From Berberis thunbergii (Eukaryota; Streptophyta; Magnoliopsida; Ranunculales; Berberidaceae), in contig QNQO01000219.1 of NCBI GenBank assembly GCA_003290165.1, positions 930,001-994,000 on the forward strand: a DNA stretch of 64,000 nucleotides. The letters are read 5' to 3'. Below are positions 10,336 to 19,579 of the stretch, piece by piece. Under the pieces are notes generated by a model. That model did not search any database. It was not told the DNA's origin and saw only the letters and a program-made list of their open reading frames with translations. The stretch's first letter is position 1; each line of letters starts with the position of its first letter. Both the position numbers and the translations under genes were made by a program.

Positions 10336-10680
10336 CTACAATCTATTTTCAAGTAACCTTAAAAGAAATTAGGGTTTTATAGTTGTAGATGCCAAATATG
10401 ACATTTGGGGTTAAAGAAATCTATGAAAAAATGACGAGTTAGACATCTAAACCTAAAAAACTAAAATGTTGGTATTCAAAAACACAAATTTATACTGCAA
10501 ATTAAAGAGAATTAACAAATGGGAATGTGGAATTAGACCTAAAACTGCAGTTTCAAGCAATGGGGTTAAAAAAATTTCTCTCCAAATAATGAAATTTTGA
10601 GAAGTTTGGTCTCATGGGCAATGAAAGATAGGATTTTATGTCAAGAAGAGGTACTTGTAATGGGTGAAGAGGGTGTTGCC
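10336..10680. other. CACTA interior, no gene recognised
   Basis: AT-rich, no recognisable coding sequence or repeats. Confidence 0.35.
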
Positions 10681-10689
10681 AGCCATGGC

Positions 10690-10885
10690 GTCTCATAGAG
10701 CAATGAGGGAGATGAAGATACGGAGAGAGCAGTGAGGGCGATGGAGAGATGAAGATATGGAAGGAAATACTGAGAGGGAGATGGCGAGATGGAGGGAGCA
10801 GTGAGGGAGATGGAGATATGGAGAGAGCAGGGAGGGAGATGGCGAGATGAGGAAGCAATGAGGGAGATGACGAAATTGAGGGGAG
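10690..10885. repeat. Purine-rich minisatellite in CACTA right arm
   Basis: Irregular tandem copies of a 24-36-bp unit of the type gagggagatgg(a/c)gatatggagagagcagt. They create a spurious proline/serine-rich open frame on the minus strand. They lie just inside the right subterminal repeats. Confidence 0.75.
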
Positions 10886-10979
10886 GGTGAAGGCTAATTC
10901 ATCGAGCTCTACGTCGAGCGCCAAGTAAAATGAGAGAGGAAAAAAGCGAGCACCAAAAAGTCTGCCCAAGTTTTTTACA

Positions 10980-11175
10980 GCGTTTTCATTTGCCACGGTT
11001 TTAGGCTATAGCCACGGTTTTGGGCCGTGGAAAATAAACTAACGGTTTAAAGCCGTGGCCATCTCCGTGTAGCTAATCAGGCCTTTTGGGGTAGTGACGG
11101 TTTTAGGCTCTAGCCACGGTTTTGGGCCGTGGCAAATAAACTAACGGTTTTGAGCTGTGGTCATCTCTGTGTAGC
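10980..11175. repeat. CACTA right subterminal repeats
   Basis: Two tandem ~110-bp blocks, each with gccacggttttgggccgtgg, ctaacggttt(a/t)(a/g)agc and a terminal-like aatcaagccttttagtgtagtg. The inner block ends gccttttggggtagtg at about 11095 and looks like a duplicated terminus. The true end at 11198 is followed by the CCT duplication. Confidence 0.8.
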
Positions 11176-11198
11176 TAATCAAGCCTTTTAGTGTAGTG

Positions 11199-11472
11199 CC
11201 TGCCATCACGCGTACAACAAGAGCATGAGGATTTCTCATTCTCTTTGTCTCCTTCAGTCAGTCTTCCTAAATCTTAATCTCCTTCAACACCGCCGCCACT
11301 TCTGCAAACAAACAACAGCAACAGTAAACAAACGGCCTGCAAACAAACGGAGCATCCTCTCAAATCATCTCTTCTTCCCCTTTACGCAAAGTAACCAGCA
11401 ACAACAAGTGAGGAAATATTACTAAAATACTCATACTCCTAACATTAATAAATATGCTAGTTTTTTCACCGA
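11199..11472. other. Flank between CACTA end and LysM exon
   Basis: Would be the first intron or 3' flank of the LysM gene on the minus strand. No kinase, transmembrane or poly-A feature is evident. Confidence 0.4.
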
Positions 11473-12105
11473 TTATATACTTGGGGGCATCACAGGGACA
11501 TATAGTACCCATCCAACGTCTAGGAGTCCTGGATTTTGGATCAATCTAATGTTCATGTTTTTTATCTCTACCATGTCAGAAGATAATAGATTGGAAATCC
11601 CTAACAATGTATCGTTCTCTTGGACTGTATACGTCACCATTGCTTGAGATTCTTGCATTGAACATGCACACAACAGATTTATAGGAATCTTTTCTCCGAC
11701 AATCAAAACTGGTTCTCCCCCTTCATTCCAAGCTTGCCCACTATAGATCGTGGTTGTAACATTTGAGATCGTATCACCAGGTTGAACAACATAAGTTGTA
11801 TTGTAGAAGTATGCAGTAGTACCATTGACATCTGAACAACCACAAGGAACTGATACAAGGTAATCTTGCTTCTTGTTGCGGACTTTTGGTTGGACTTGTG
11901 AAACACTTACTGAGTAAAAGGAGGCAATCTCTTCGGTTGTAAGTCCTCTGGAAATATGGTACAAATAGGAGCTGCATGTTGTGATGTTTGGAGAGCAAGT
12001 GAAAGGATACATAAGGTTAGCAGTGGTAGAGACTTCGGTGTGAGTTGTAAAAAAGAGAGTCGCGAGAAGGGGAATGAAAAAGATGATGAGGTTTAAGGAC
12101 ACCAT
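11473..12105 (-). CDS. LysM receptor ectodomain, kinase missing
   Basis: A 210-residue protein: signal peptide (about residues 1-23), then three LysM-type modules with the plant cysteine pattern C37, C44, C88-x-C90 and C146-x-C148. The C-x-C pairs separate the modules. Module 2 reads TYVVQPGDTISNVT and module 3 reads TYTVQENDTLLGISNLL. Several N-glycosylation sites are present. The closest recognised relatives are the ectodomains of LYK3-type LysM receptor kinases, which bind chitin or Nod-factor-like glycans at the cell surface. The last residues, NPGLLDVGWVLYVPV, are where relatives enter the juxtamembrane region. A donor-like ccccaa|gtatat lies at the stop, so this is probably exon 1 of a receptor kinase whose later exons are gone. 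The CACTA element begins 275 bp downstream. It may still give a secreted LysM protein. Confidence 0.75.
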   Translation of the reverse strand: MVSLNLIIFFIPLLATLFFTTHTEVSTTANLMYPFTCSPNITTCSSYLYHISRGLTTEEIASFYSVSVSQVQPKVRNKKQDYLVSVPCGCSDVNGTTAYFYNTTYVVQPGDTISNVTTTIYSGQAWNEGGEPVLIVGEKIPINLLCACSMQESQAMVTYTVQENDTLLGISNLLSSDMVEIKNMNIRLIQNPGLLDVGWVLYVPVMPPSI

Positions 12106-12985
12106 CTTGCTGCTCTTGGCAATAGGGTGTGTTTGTGTGTTATAGAAACATAAAACCTTGTAAACTATGGGGGAGAAGGAACAACGGAAATATGGAATTG
12201 AAGGAACAACGGAATTGCCTAGATTACATGATTGTTTGTTTGTGTTATATTCTTTGTTACATCCGTCTGTAATGGTTGCAATTTATTTTTACTTGAATGT
12301 AGGTTTCATGTGAAGAATCTGTTGTATTCTTTTGTTTCTTCCAACTTTGTAGTTTATAAAAGAAGTTGGGTCATCCTCCCCTGATTAATTATCTACCTTT
12401 TTTTTAATTACAGTATCATTGATGAATTATTTAATACTCTCAAATAGATTTATTACTCGTAACATTGATGTTGCAGCAGCAAGGAGGTTGGCTAGTCGAC
12501 TGTCCCAGTCTCGATAACAATTGTTGTGTCTTTGGCAGTTTTGATTTGGTTTAGTTTTTGTTCCGATTGTTGGGATGAAGTTAGCTTGAATAGTTTCACA
12601 TCAAGTAAGGTGTAGTTGTCATTAAGGTTTATAAGGAAGTTGTCCACTTCCTAATAGTAACGAGGCATTTTAAGATAAAAAAACCCAACTGCTAGCTATT
12701 TGTACATTGAAATTGTGTTAGCTAATAATCAGAATGATTTTCAAATTCTGAACTAACACAATTTTATCATCGTTTGGCTCCCGATCTTTCACTAAAGCAA
12801 ACTAGCACACGCCATACACCGGCAGGTACTATATCTACAAACCATTAACCACCAATTGCCAAGCACTTAGATGTGTCGAGTTTGCATATATAACCCAAAT
12901 GGACATCTAACCTACATGAGTACACATACAAATATCTATGTAAAACACAACACATAACAATAAACTACATCGAAAATTCTAAAAT
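12106..12985. other. LysM gene upstream region
   Basis: AT-rich 5' flank of the LysM exon. No coding sequence is seen. The inverted repeat of the next element starts near 12986. Confidence 0.4.
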
Positions 12986-13589
12986 GCACTGGTATTTCGC
13001 CTGGAGTTTAGCTTGTATGGTGCCAAGCACGTGCACCCTCCGCGCATGCCAGTCACGTGGGCTTAAAAATGGGAAAAAAAAGTGAAACCAAATCGACAGA
13101 GAAAGAAAAAAATTTGAGCAAATCTCCAGATCCCTCATTTGCAAGAAAAAAAACCCTAGATCCACTCGAAACAAATCAGCTAGAAACCCCAGATCCCTCC
13201 TTCATTTGCTAGAATCCCTCATTCAAAACCCTAGATCCCTCATTCCATAATGCTTCCAAAACCTTAGATCCACTCTCGAAACCAATCGACTCGCAAATCA
13301 CTCACAAATTTGCCCACAACTCGCAAATCTGCTCGCAACTCGCAAATCTGTGTTTGATTCGTATAAGTGGATAGACACAGGGGATTTGTTGAAGTATAAG
13401 TTCCGGGCACTTCAGCTGCGACTGCGAGATCGACCTGCTACTTCCAAGTTGATAAGCATTGGCATCGAAATCGACTGGGGATCATTTCAGAGGGTTACTT
13501 TTCGTCGACTATTCAAAGGTTGGCTCTTCGAGTTAGGAATCTTCGTGAGGAGTCTCTGCCTGCTGCTTCCAAGTTCTACGCAAGCGAGG

Positions 13590-14444
13590 TATAATGAAAA
13601 AAGTTTTGATTTTGGAATTTGGGTTTTGTTTAGTTTCTGAGTTTTCTATATTTGGGATTGTTAAGTGAATTGAAGTATGTTTAGGTATCAACCAAGCTCC
13701 TTTTCTGTTGTTAGCCCTTGTTTTCTAAGTTTTTTTAAGAGGTATTTTTTGAACACATTGCTATTTCTGCAAGTGCAACCTTATGGCAAATTTTTCTGCA
13801 ATTGTAACCTCATATAGCAATTGCAACCTCATATAGCAATGTGTTCAAAAATTTTCTGCAATTGCAACCTTAGGGCAAATTTTTCTGCAATTGTAACCTC
13901 ATATAGCAATTGCAACCTCATATAGCAATGTGTTCAGAACTTTTCTGCAATTGCAACCTTATGGCAAATTTTTCTGCAATTGTAACCATATATAGCAACC
14001 TCATATAGCAATTGCAACCTCATATAGCAATGTGTTCAGAACTTTACAGTGAATTATTTTTAAGTATGTTATTGATGCTCACATAACAATTGTTCAGTTT
14101 TCTATCTGTGAAATTGTTAAGTGAGTTTCTTCTATGGTTTTATGCTTATTGTAATTGTTGTTAAGTGTTTTTTTCCACAGTTTCAGTAAGTTTTCCACAG
14201 TTAAGTGAGTTTTTTTATTACAGTTTCAGTGTTTGGGAATAACATGTTAGGATGGAGCAATTACAGTTTCAGGCCTTTGTCAAAATGTGATCTCTTCCAT
14301 TACCAATTAGTGTGTTTGATTCGTAGTTTTATTTCTTGTCAGAGGTTTCTGTGCATTAGATTGGTTTAGAACCTACACTTGTGTTGCATCCATAAGCTTT
14401 TAACAATTATCATACGACTAACATCTATTGCTTTGCCAACGCAG
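13590..14444 (+). other. 5'-UTR intron of Cauli_VI gene
   Basis: A leader rich in aaaccctagatccct motifs (13150-13350) is followed by a donor-like gcgag|gtataa (about 13590) and a strong acceptor ccaacgcag at 14444, two bases before the start codon. The structure is inferred from splice signals only. Confidence 0.5.
13770..14048. repeat. 89-bp minisatellite, three copies
   Basis: Three near-identical units of the form ttctgcaattgcaacctta..tatagcaatgtgttcagaac lie inside the putative leader intron, each itself built from shorter gcaattgcaacc / catatagcaa words. Confidence 0.85.
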
Positions 14445-14446
14445 GA

Positions 14447-14635
14447 ATGGCATACGAAGCTTATGTTGTTTATCGTGGGCATGTTCCTTTAATTTATGTT
14501 ACTTGGTCAAGTTGCGCACTACAAGTAAACAGGTACACGGATGCTGTCTACAAGGGTTTCAATTCAATTGAAGAAGCGGTTGAAGATTATGAAATGTGGA
14601 AGGAGCAGGAGGCGAGAAGAGAAAGAGAACAATAG
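14447..14635 (+). CDS. Cauli_VI / RNase H1 N-terminal domain protein
   Basis: 62 codons, starting two bases after a splice acceptor. Residues 4-50 (AYVVYRGHVPLIYVTWSSC, then QVNRYTDAVYKGFNSIEEA) match the small domain shared by eukaryotic RNase H1 N-termini and caulimovirus viroplasmin (Cauli_VI). That domain binds RNA-DNA hybrids or dsRNA. The typical Y-V-x-x-G-x-x-P-x-I-Y-x-x-W and F/Y-K-G-F landmarks are present. No RNase H catalytic domain follows. A stop at 14633 precedes an (aagaac)n tract. Beyond it another frame is open (DTEEVVDQPNNAPEGRDNQ, ending DTWAFTEDLINNILVVVY at about 14840), so the ancestral protein was probably about 130 residues and has been frameshifted. It lies inside a MULE, convergent to transposase exons. 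Confidence 0.6.
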   Translation: MAYEAYVVYRGHVPLIYVTWSSCALQVNRYTDAVYKGFNSIEEAVEDYEMWKEQEARREREQ

Positions 14636-14651
14636 TCGAGAAGAGAGCACC

Positions 14652-14690
14652 AATCAAGAACAAGAACAAGAACAAGAACAAGAACAAGGG
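14652..14690. repeat. (caagaa)n hexamer repeat
   Basis: About five copies of caagaa encode a Gln-Glu run in one frame. The likely site of the frameshift in the Cauli_VI gene. Confidence 0.85.
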
Positions 14691-15049
14691 AGTCAAGAAC
14701 AAACGACACTGAAGAGGTGGTGGACCAACCCAATAATGCTCCTGAGGGTCGTGACAATCAAGCTCATGAAAATCAAGTCAACGATACTTGGGCTTTTACT
14801 GAGGACCTAATCAACAATATATTAGTGGTAGTTTATTGATTCTTGTACTTTTGTTTTTTAAGATCTTGGATGGTATGTGAGATGTAAATGAATTTGTTCA
14901 CAATTGTAAATGATTTTGGATTGTATGTAATTGAGTTATGAATTGAGTTATCTGTTTTCCGTTTTGTTATTTCTATGGTGTGTTGCTATAGTGTGTTTTT
15001 TTTTTTATGAGTTTTGTTATATTTTGTTGCTGTAGCACTGAAAAACAGA

Positions 15050-15740
15050 GATACTTTTGTGTTTTTTTTGTTGCTATGGTGTGTTTTTTTTTGGATTGTA
15101 TGTAACAGAGATACTTTTGTTCACAAGCACTGAAAAAATAGATGAAAAAACAGAGATACTGGACTGAAAATTTCTAAAAAAAACAGATGAAGATTAGCAT
15201 GAACACTGGAAAAATTTCTAAAAAAACAGATGAAGATACTTTTGAAAAAACATAGATACTTTTGTTCACAAGCACTGAAAAAATAGATGAAAAAACAGAG
15301 ATACTGGACTTAAAATTTCTGAAAAAACAGATGAAGATTAGCATGAACACTGGAAAATTTTCTGAAAAAACAAATGAAGATACTTTTGAAAAAATAGAAA
15401 CACTGAAGATACTGGAAAAATTTCTGAAATACTGAAATGATCATGTAAATTTCACTGAAACACTGATGAAAATGCCTGAAAATTAGCATGAACACTGATA
15501 GTAAATTCCTGATAAATTAGCATGAACACTGATAAATTTCTGACAGTAAATTCCTGTAAATTTCTGACAATCAATTTCTGAAAATTGATGAAAATGCTTT
15601 CTAAGAGTTTACACTGAAAAAACTGAAAAACACTGGAAATTACATACCAAATTCTACGAGTTTACACCCTGAAAAACTGAAGTTACACCCTGAAAACTCG
15701 AAATTACACCCTGAAACACTGAAAATTACATGAAACTCAT
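15050..15740. repeat. A-rich degenerate tandem repeats
   Basis: A ~145-bp unit (acttttgttcacaagcactg.. to ..gatgaagatacttttgaaaa) is present twice (about 15108-15250 and 15252-15395). It is followed by shorter variants of aaaaacactgaaa / ttagcatgaacactg to about 15740. It separates the two convergent genes of the MULE. Confidence 0.8.
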
Positions 15741-15832
15741 GAATTGCAACCATGAAACTGCATGAACTGGATCCTCAACGCTTCCATTTCTCTGACACTA
15801 TGTTTGAATGATCTCTTTCAGGGTTGGAGAAT

Positions 15833-16376
15833 TCATATACAATCTCTGTACAACTCCATGTCGTTGCTAGAAGTTGGTCGCTGCAAAAATAAATGATTAA
15901 GGCTTACAATCTTTTTGTGGTTGTTAAAATGGTCATAAGCAGGTAAATTATATACTTGTGTTATAAGTGAGTAAATCTGACCAAGTCCACTAGGTTGTAA
16001 ATAATATGACCCCATACTTTCATCCTTCAAAACGACATACACGTTAATCATAGTGAACAATCATAGCGGGGCAAATCAAAAGTGATAATCTTTGTACTAA
16101 AGACAAACCTGCGTAGCTGAAAGATGTGTCATAAATTGTGAACTTTCAAATTCAACTTGGGTAGAACCCTACAAATGACATGTCAAATTAAAAATATATT
16201 TTCTTGAATTGAAAATATATATATATTCATTGAAGTAAAACAAACAAGTAAACCTACCAATTTATTCTCTTTTTGTGTTTCTTTCTTTCTTCTTCTTCTT
16301 CTTTTTACAGGCTTTTTCCATTGTAGATTGCATTCTCGAAGTAGAACGTCGTTCTTTGCAATGAACAGGCAATGGA
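15833..16376 (-). pseudogene. FAR1-like transposase, C-terminal exons
   Basis: Four consecutive minus-strand exons with good splice signals: 16258-16376, 16109-16168, 15956-16024 and 15833-15880, the last three all phase 0 (20, 23 and 15 codons plus stop). They read STQVEFESSQFMTHLSATQ, SYYLQPSGLGQIYSLITQ and RPTSSNDMELYRDCI. The first exon reads PLPVHCKERRSTSRMQSTME then a lysine run. The P-x-x-V-x-C-K-(G/E)-R-R...S-R...EKA-KKKK pattern is that of the C-terminal nuclear-localisation region of FAR1/FHY3-related proteins and their MULE transposase ancestors. A shift within the (AAG)n tract puts the conserved frame out of phase with the next exon. The catalytic DDE and SWIM regions are absent, so the element cannot move itself. 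Confidence 0.5.
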
Positions 16377-16974
16377 CTATGAATTTCAGTTATGCTTAAA
16401 ATAAAGCTAGCTTAAAATAACCAAACATTGATTCCTCAATCCATGAATTGATCATGTGAAACATAAGTCAATTATGCTTACAAATTCTGAGTTTGAATAT
16501 AGTTAGTAAAAATGTCAAATGTAACCTATGGTGCACTTGAAATACCGCGTTTTCACTACGAAGGAATTGATTTTTTTCTGAAAAAAAGATTAACGATACA
16601 ATCAAACTCTAATAGGATGTGTGTCATATCCATATGTGGATTGGTTTGGTTTGGTTATCTCCAACTCTCGATACAATCAAATCCGTCTTTGGAAGATGGA
16701 TATGGATTGAATTTGCTTTCGACGGAGAGAAAGAAAGGGAGAAAAATACTTTTGTGTTGTGTTCTTCTTAGATTGGATTGGATTGAGTACAGAAACAGAT
16801 CTAACATATCTAAGGTTTCGTTGAAGAAGGTTGTTCGTCCCGTTTTTCTTTCTCTGTCGATTTGGTTTTTTTTTTTTTTTTTTTTTGGCCCTTTTGATGC
16901 GTACGTGACTGGCACCTCGCGGGGCGCACATGCTTTGCACCATCCAGACTAAACTCCATGTGATATACCAGTGC

Positions 16975-17513
16975 TCTCTAGCATTACAACACATACAAAT
17001 ATCAACATGAAATCAAACTTATTGAATACATGACAAAGGACAACTCCAAAGAGTGGGGCATCTCTTCCTCGCAAAAGTTCAGAATCTCTTTTTCAAAACA
17101 ATGGTCTGTTTGGTTTGTTTTGTTTTTTATTTTTATTTTTTTATATTATTTTTTTCATTTTGAGGAATCTCATCAAGAATTTTTTTGCTGAATTTGTCTC
17201 TTTGTAGCAGAGGATCTGTAACTACTCCACCCAATTAAAGTACAATAATTTTTTTTTTCAGATAAAAATAACTCCAAAAAGAGTAAAAAGTGCCAAACAG
17301 GCCTTCCACCAAATCAACAAAAGCAACCCTCTTGTTAAAACCCACTCAGCACCTCCTCAAGGATCTTGTGGCATCTTTTAATATGTTCACCCACTAAAGA
17401 ATGACATGCACCTGTCTTCATCTTCTTGGGGCTTTGTGGATCTCACACTTGTCTAATGCAATCAATTCTCCCAATATCACAAAAATCCGTAAGGGGACCC
17501 CATCACCCAATAC
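16975..17513. other. Intergenic, no gene recognised
   Basis: AT-rich spacer between the MULE and a LINE. No coding sequence. Confidence 0.4.
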
Positions 17514-17523
17514 CCTTTACTTC

Positions 17524-19241
17524 AAACTTTTTTTTTTTTTTTTTTTTTTTGGATAAGGCAGTATGCATATATTAATTAAGATTAGGGTTACATAGTAAAT
17601 GTCCGGGCCACAGAAGCAAGTTCATGAGCTTCGTTGTTAAGCTCACGGGAAATATAATTACAAAACCAATTTCAATGAAGAAAAAGTAAATGTCTAATAT
17701 TACTAAGTAGAGGTTGCCACATCCAGCACTCCGCGGTCTGGCTAGACTGATATTGTGCATGTAGCAATGATACCAGCGAGCATGAGTCACCTAACAAACA
17801 ACATGTCTCCCAACGTCGTGTTTGTATTAACAAAAGGGCAGCCTTTGCTGCAAAATATTCTGTAATCGTGCAATCAGCCACTTTCCCAGAGATAGGAGAA
17901 GAAATTCTCGCAATGACCCTACCACCAGCATCAGCTGCCAGAACTCCAACTGCTCCTTTCTAAGTAGAAGCAAAAAAAAAAATGCATCATAAGATACCAT
18001 AATCATATCCGAGCTAAGCTCTTAAGGTCTAGTTCGATTTTGTTGTGAAAGGGTATTAATGGGGTAATGGTGGACCGCATGTAATTGTTGTCGGAAGAGA
18101 GCCAATCTGTGGGAAGGTGAGTTGGCTATGGGAGTTGGGATTTGATGATGGTGGGGGGCTCCGTTAATTGCCAAAACATAATGTTATTGAGGAATGGAGA
18201 GGTGATCGATAACCGCCGTGGCCAAGGTTTGATGGATCGTCAAAGGCGTATTGGTTAAAGTACCAGATCCAGGTGTCTTGAACCATTGCATGTACCATGT
18301 GTCCCAAGTCTTATTGAAATGTTTGTGGAAAGTCGGGATGTGGAGACGGGTATGGTTAAAAATGATGATATTGCGGTGTACCCAAATGGTATGTAGAACC
18401 GTAATGAATTGAGACAACATTTTATCCTTAGTTGTGGGATATTGTTTAGCAGTTTCCCACATAAAGGATATAGCCCTGTGGATGGAGAGTGGATTTAAGG
18501 CTGCAGCCTAGTTGATAGGGAGCGGAGTGAGTTGTCAGAGTCTGGAGATGATCGGACAAAGGAAGAAAAGGTGAATACCATCTTCCTGATGTTTGTGACA
18601 GAATATACATCTGTTTTCAATGGGGACATGAACCCTATTTAGATTGGACAGTTGGTAACAAATTCTGCACAATTTTCTAGAAAATAGCACAAACTGGCAC
18701 TTTGATTCTCCAGAGCTCACGGAAGAGTTTGGGAGGGAAATCTTGAGTGGAAGGAGAGGATTCCCGGAGTGCATGAAGAAAGACTTTGACAACACTCTTG
18801 ACTGAGAAAACTCCCCTCTTATCATATGTTCAGATAAGCCTATCTTGGTCAGAAGAAGGACGTATGGGGATGTTCAGGATGTCAGAGACCACCGGGGGTG
18901 GGAACCAGGATTGGAGGAGATTCATGTTCCAAGATTGGTCAGCTCTGTCCTGTGTGTTCCAGAGCTCTAAAATATGGGTGGGACAGCTTGTAAAGCTTGA
19001 GGTAAAGGAGGGGCATTCAGCTAAGATGAAACCCGATCTGACCCAACAATCTTTTCACAGGTCAATGGTGTCTCCATAACGGATTTGCCAGCGAAGGTAG
19101 TCTTTCATTATGGCAAGTGGGCTCAGATTTCCCAGCCAAGTAAAGAAGACTAAGGAAGGGGATTTGTTGAGCTAGGAAACTGTTCTGTTGGGGTAGTTGA
19201 TCTGTTTGAATTGAAGGGTTCCGCGAGTCTATAGGCATGGA
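17524..19241 (-). mobile_element. 5'-truncated LINE
   Basis: Begins on the plus strand with a T23 run (17528-17550, the poly-A tail on the minus strand) and is flanked by a perfect 10-bp duplication cctttacttc (17514-17523 and 19242-19251). It contains the C-terminal third of an L1-type ORF2 only. It was inserted about 340 bp downstream of the WRKY stop codon. Confidence 0.9.
17572..19230 (-). pseudogene. LINE ORF2 C-terminus (zf-RVT and RNase H), degraded
   Basis: Minus-strand fragments in order: WQIRYGDTIDLWKDCWVRSG (near 19100), a zf-RVT domain at 18535-18825 with CIFCHKHQEDGIHLFFLCP (CX2CX7HX4C), a linker with HTIWVHRNIIIFNH (18184-18462), and an RNase H-like domain ending at about 17580 (GVLAADAGGRVIARI, ADCTITEYFAAKAALLL). 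Each block is in a different frame or separated by stops. Reverse transcriptase and endonuclease are missing through 5' truncation. It shares its layout with the LINE at 60656-62143 but not an obvious recent origin. Confidence 0.8.
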
Positions 19242-19579
19242 CCTTTACTTCTCACTTCCGTTACTCTAGAGCCAAAAATAACTTTGTATAATATTGAAAT
19301 GATAAGAACAAATCTAGAACTTTTTTCTTCTTCTTCGTAATAGGTTTTGTGAATCAACCACTCTTGTTTGGTTAGAATAGAGACACTCATAATGTCAATA
19401 AGAAAAATAAAATCCTCATTAACCAATCTCATCTCCCACATTACTACCTTTCATGACAATGTCTACATTGGTGGAAATTTTGAGAAAAATATTGGAGGAT
19501 AACTAGCTAAATTTGGTATAATATGAACATTTTTGTACATACTGATTTCTGAAAAAAAACTAATAGTACAGTAGGGACA

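Larger units (their letters stand above)
3389..11198. mobile_element. 7.8-kb CACTA transposon (non-autonomous)
   Basis: Left end CACTACATCAAAAATACC (3389) and right end, read inward on the minus strand, CACTACACTAAAAGGCTT (11198) are matching CACTA termini. Both sides carry CCT (3386-3388 and 11199-11201), the 3-bp target duplication. Both subterminal zones are packed with copies of a CCACGGTTTTAAGCCGTGGC-type palindrome (3410-3770 and 10980-11170), as expected of transposase binding sites. I find no TNPD or TNPA-type transposase inside, so it depends on a partner. The interior holds two LINE insertions (4977-7418, 10099-10335) and exon-like host fragments at 8620-8700, 9425-9526 and 9737-9831. 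Confidence 0.85.
12986..16974. mobile_element. Mutator-like element with long TIRs
   Basis: The left arm (GCACTGGTATTTCGCCTGGA at 12986, to about 13115) and the right arm (reverse complement GCACTGGTATATCACATGGA from 16974 inward) are inverted repeats of about 120 bp at roughly 75-80% identity. They share the blocks GGAGTTTAG, TGCCAGTCACGT and CCAAATCGACAGAGAAAGAA. Long TIRs and an internal FAR1-type transposase remnant point to the MULE superfamily. I could not see the expected 9-bp target duplication (left ttctaaaat, right tctctagca), so the assignment is not secure. Two converging genes occupy the inside: a Cauli_VI-domain gene (+) and FAR1-like C-terminal exons (-). Confidence 0.7.

Noticed and set aside
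10553..10996. 147-codon Ser/Pro/Leu-rich frame on the minus strand
   Set aside because: It is produced by the purine-rich minisatellite and the CACTA subterminal repeats. The residue pattern follows the repeat period.
13350..13640. 96-codon plus-strand frame upstream of the Cauli_VI gene
   Set aside because: Better explained as a non-coding leader exon ending at the gtataa donor. No domain, and the real start codon sits just after the acceptor at 14444.
12984..16976. CACTA assignment for the element with CACTGGTA ends
   Set aside because: The ends begin CACTGG, but the 3-bp flanks (atg / ctc) do not match, and the long TIRs plus FAR1-type exons favour a MULE.
16512..16994. Overlapping frames on both strands (146, 86 and 105 codons)
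   Set aside because: They lie in the right inverted repeat of the MULE and in a T22 run. The content is explained by the repeat.
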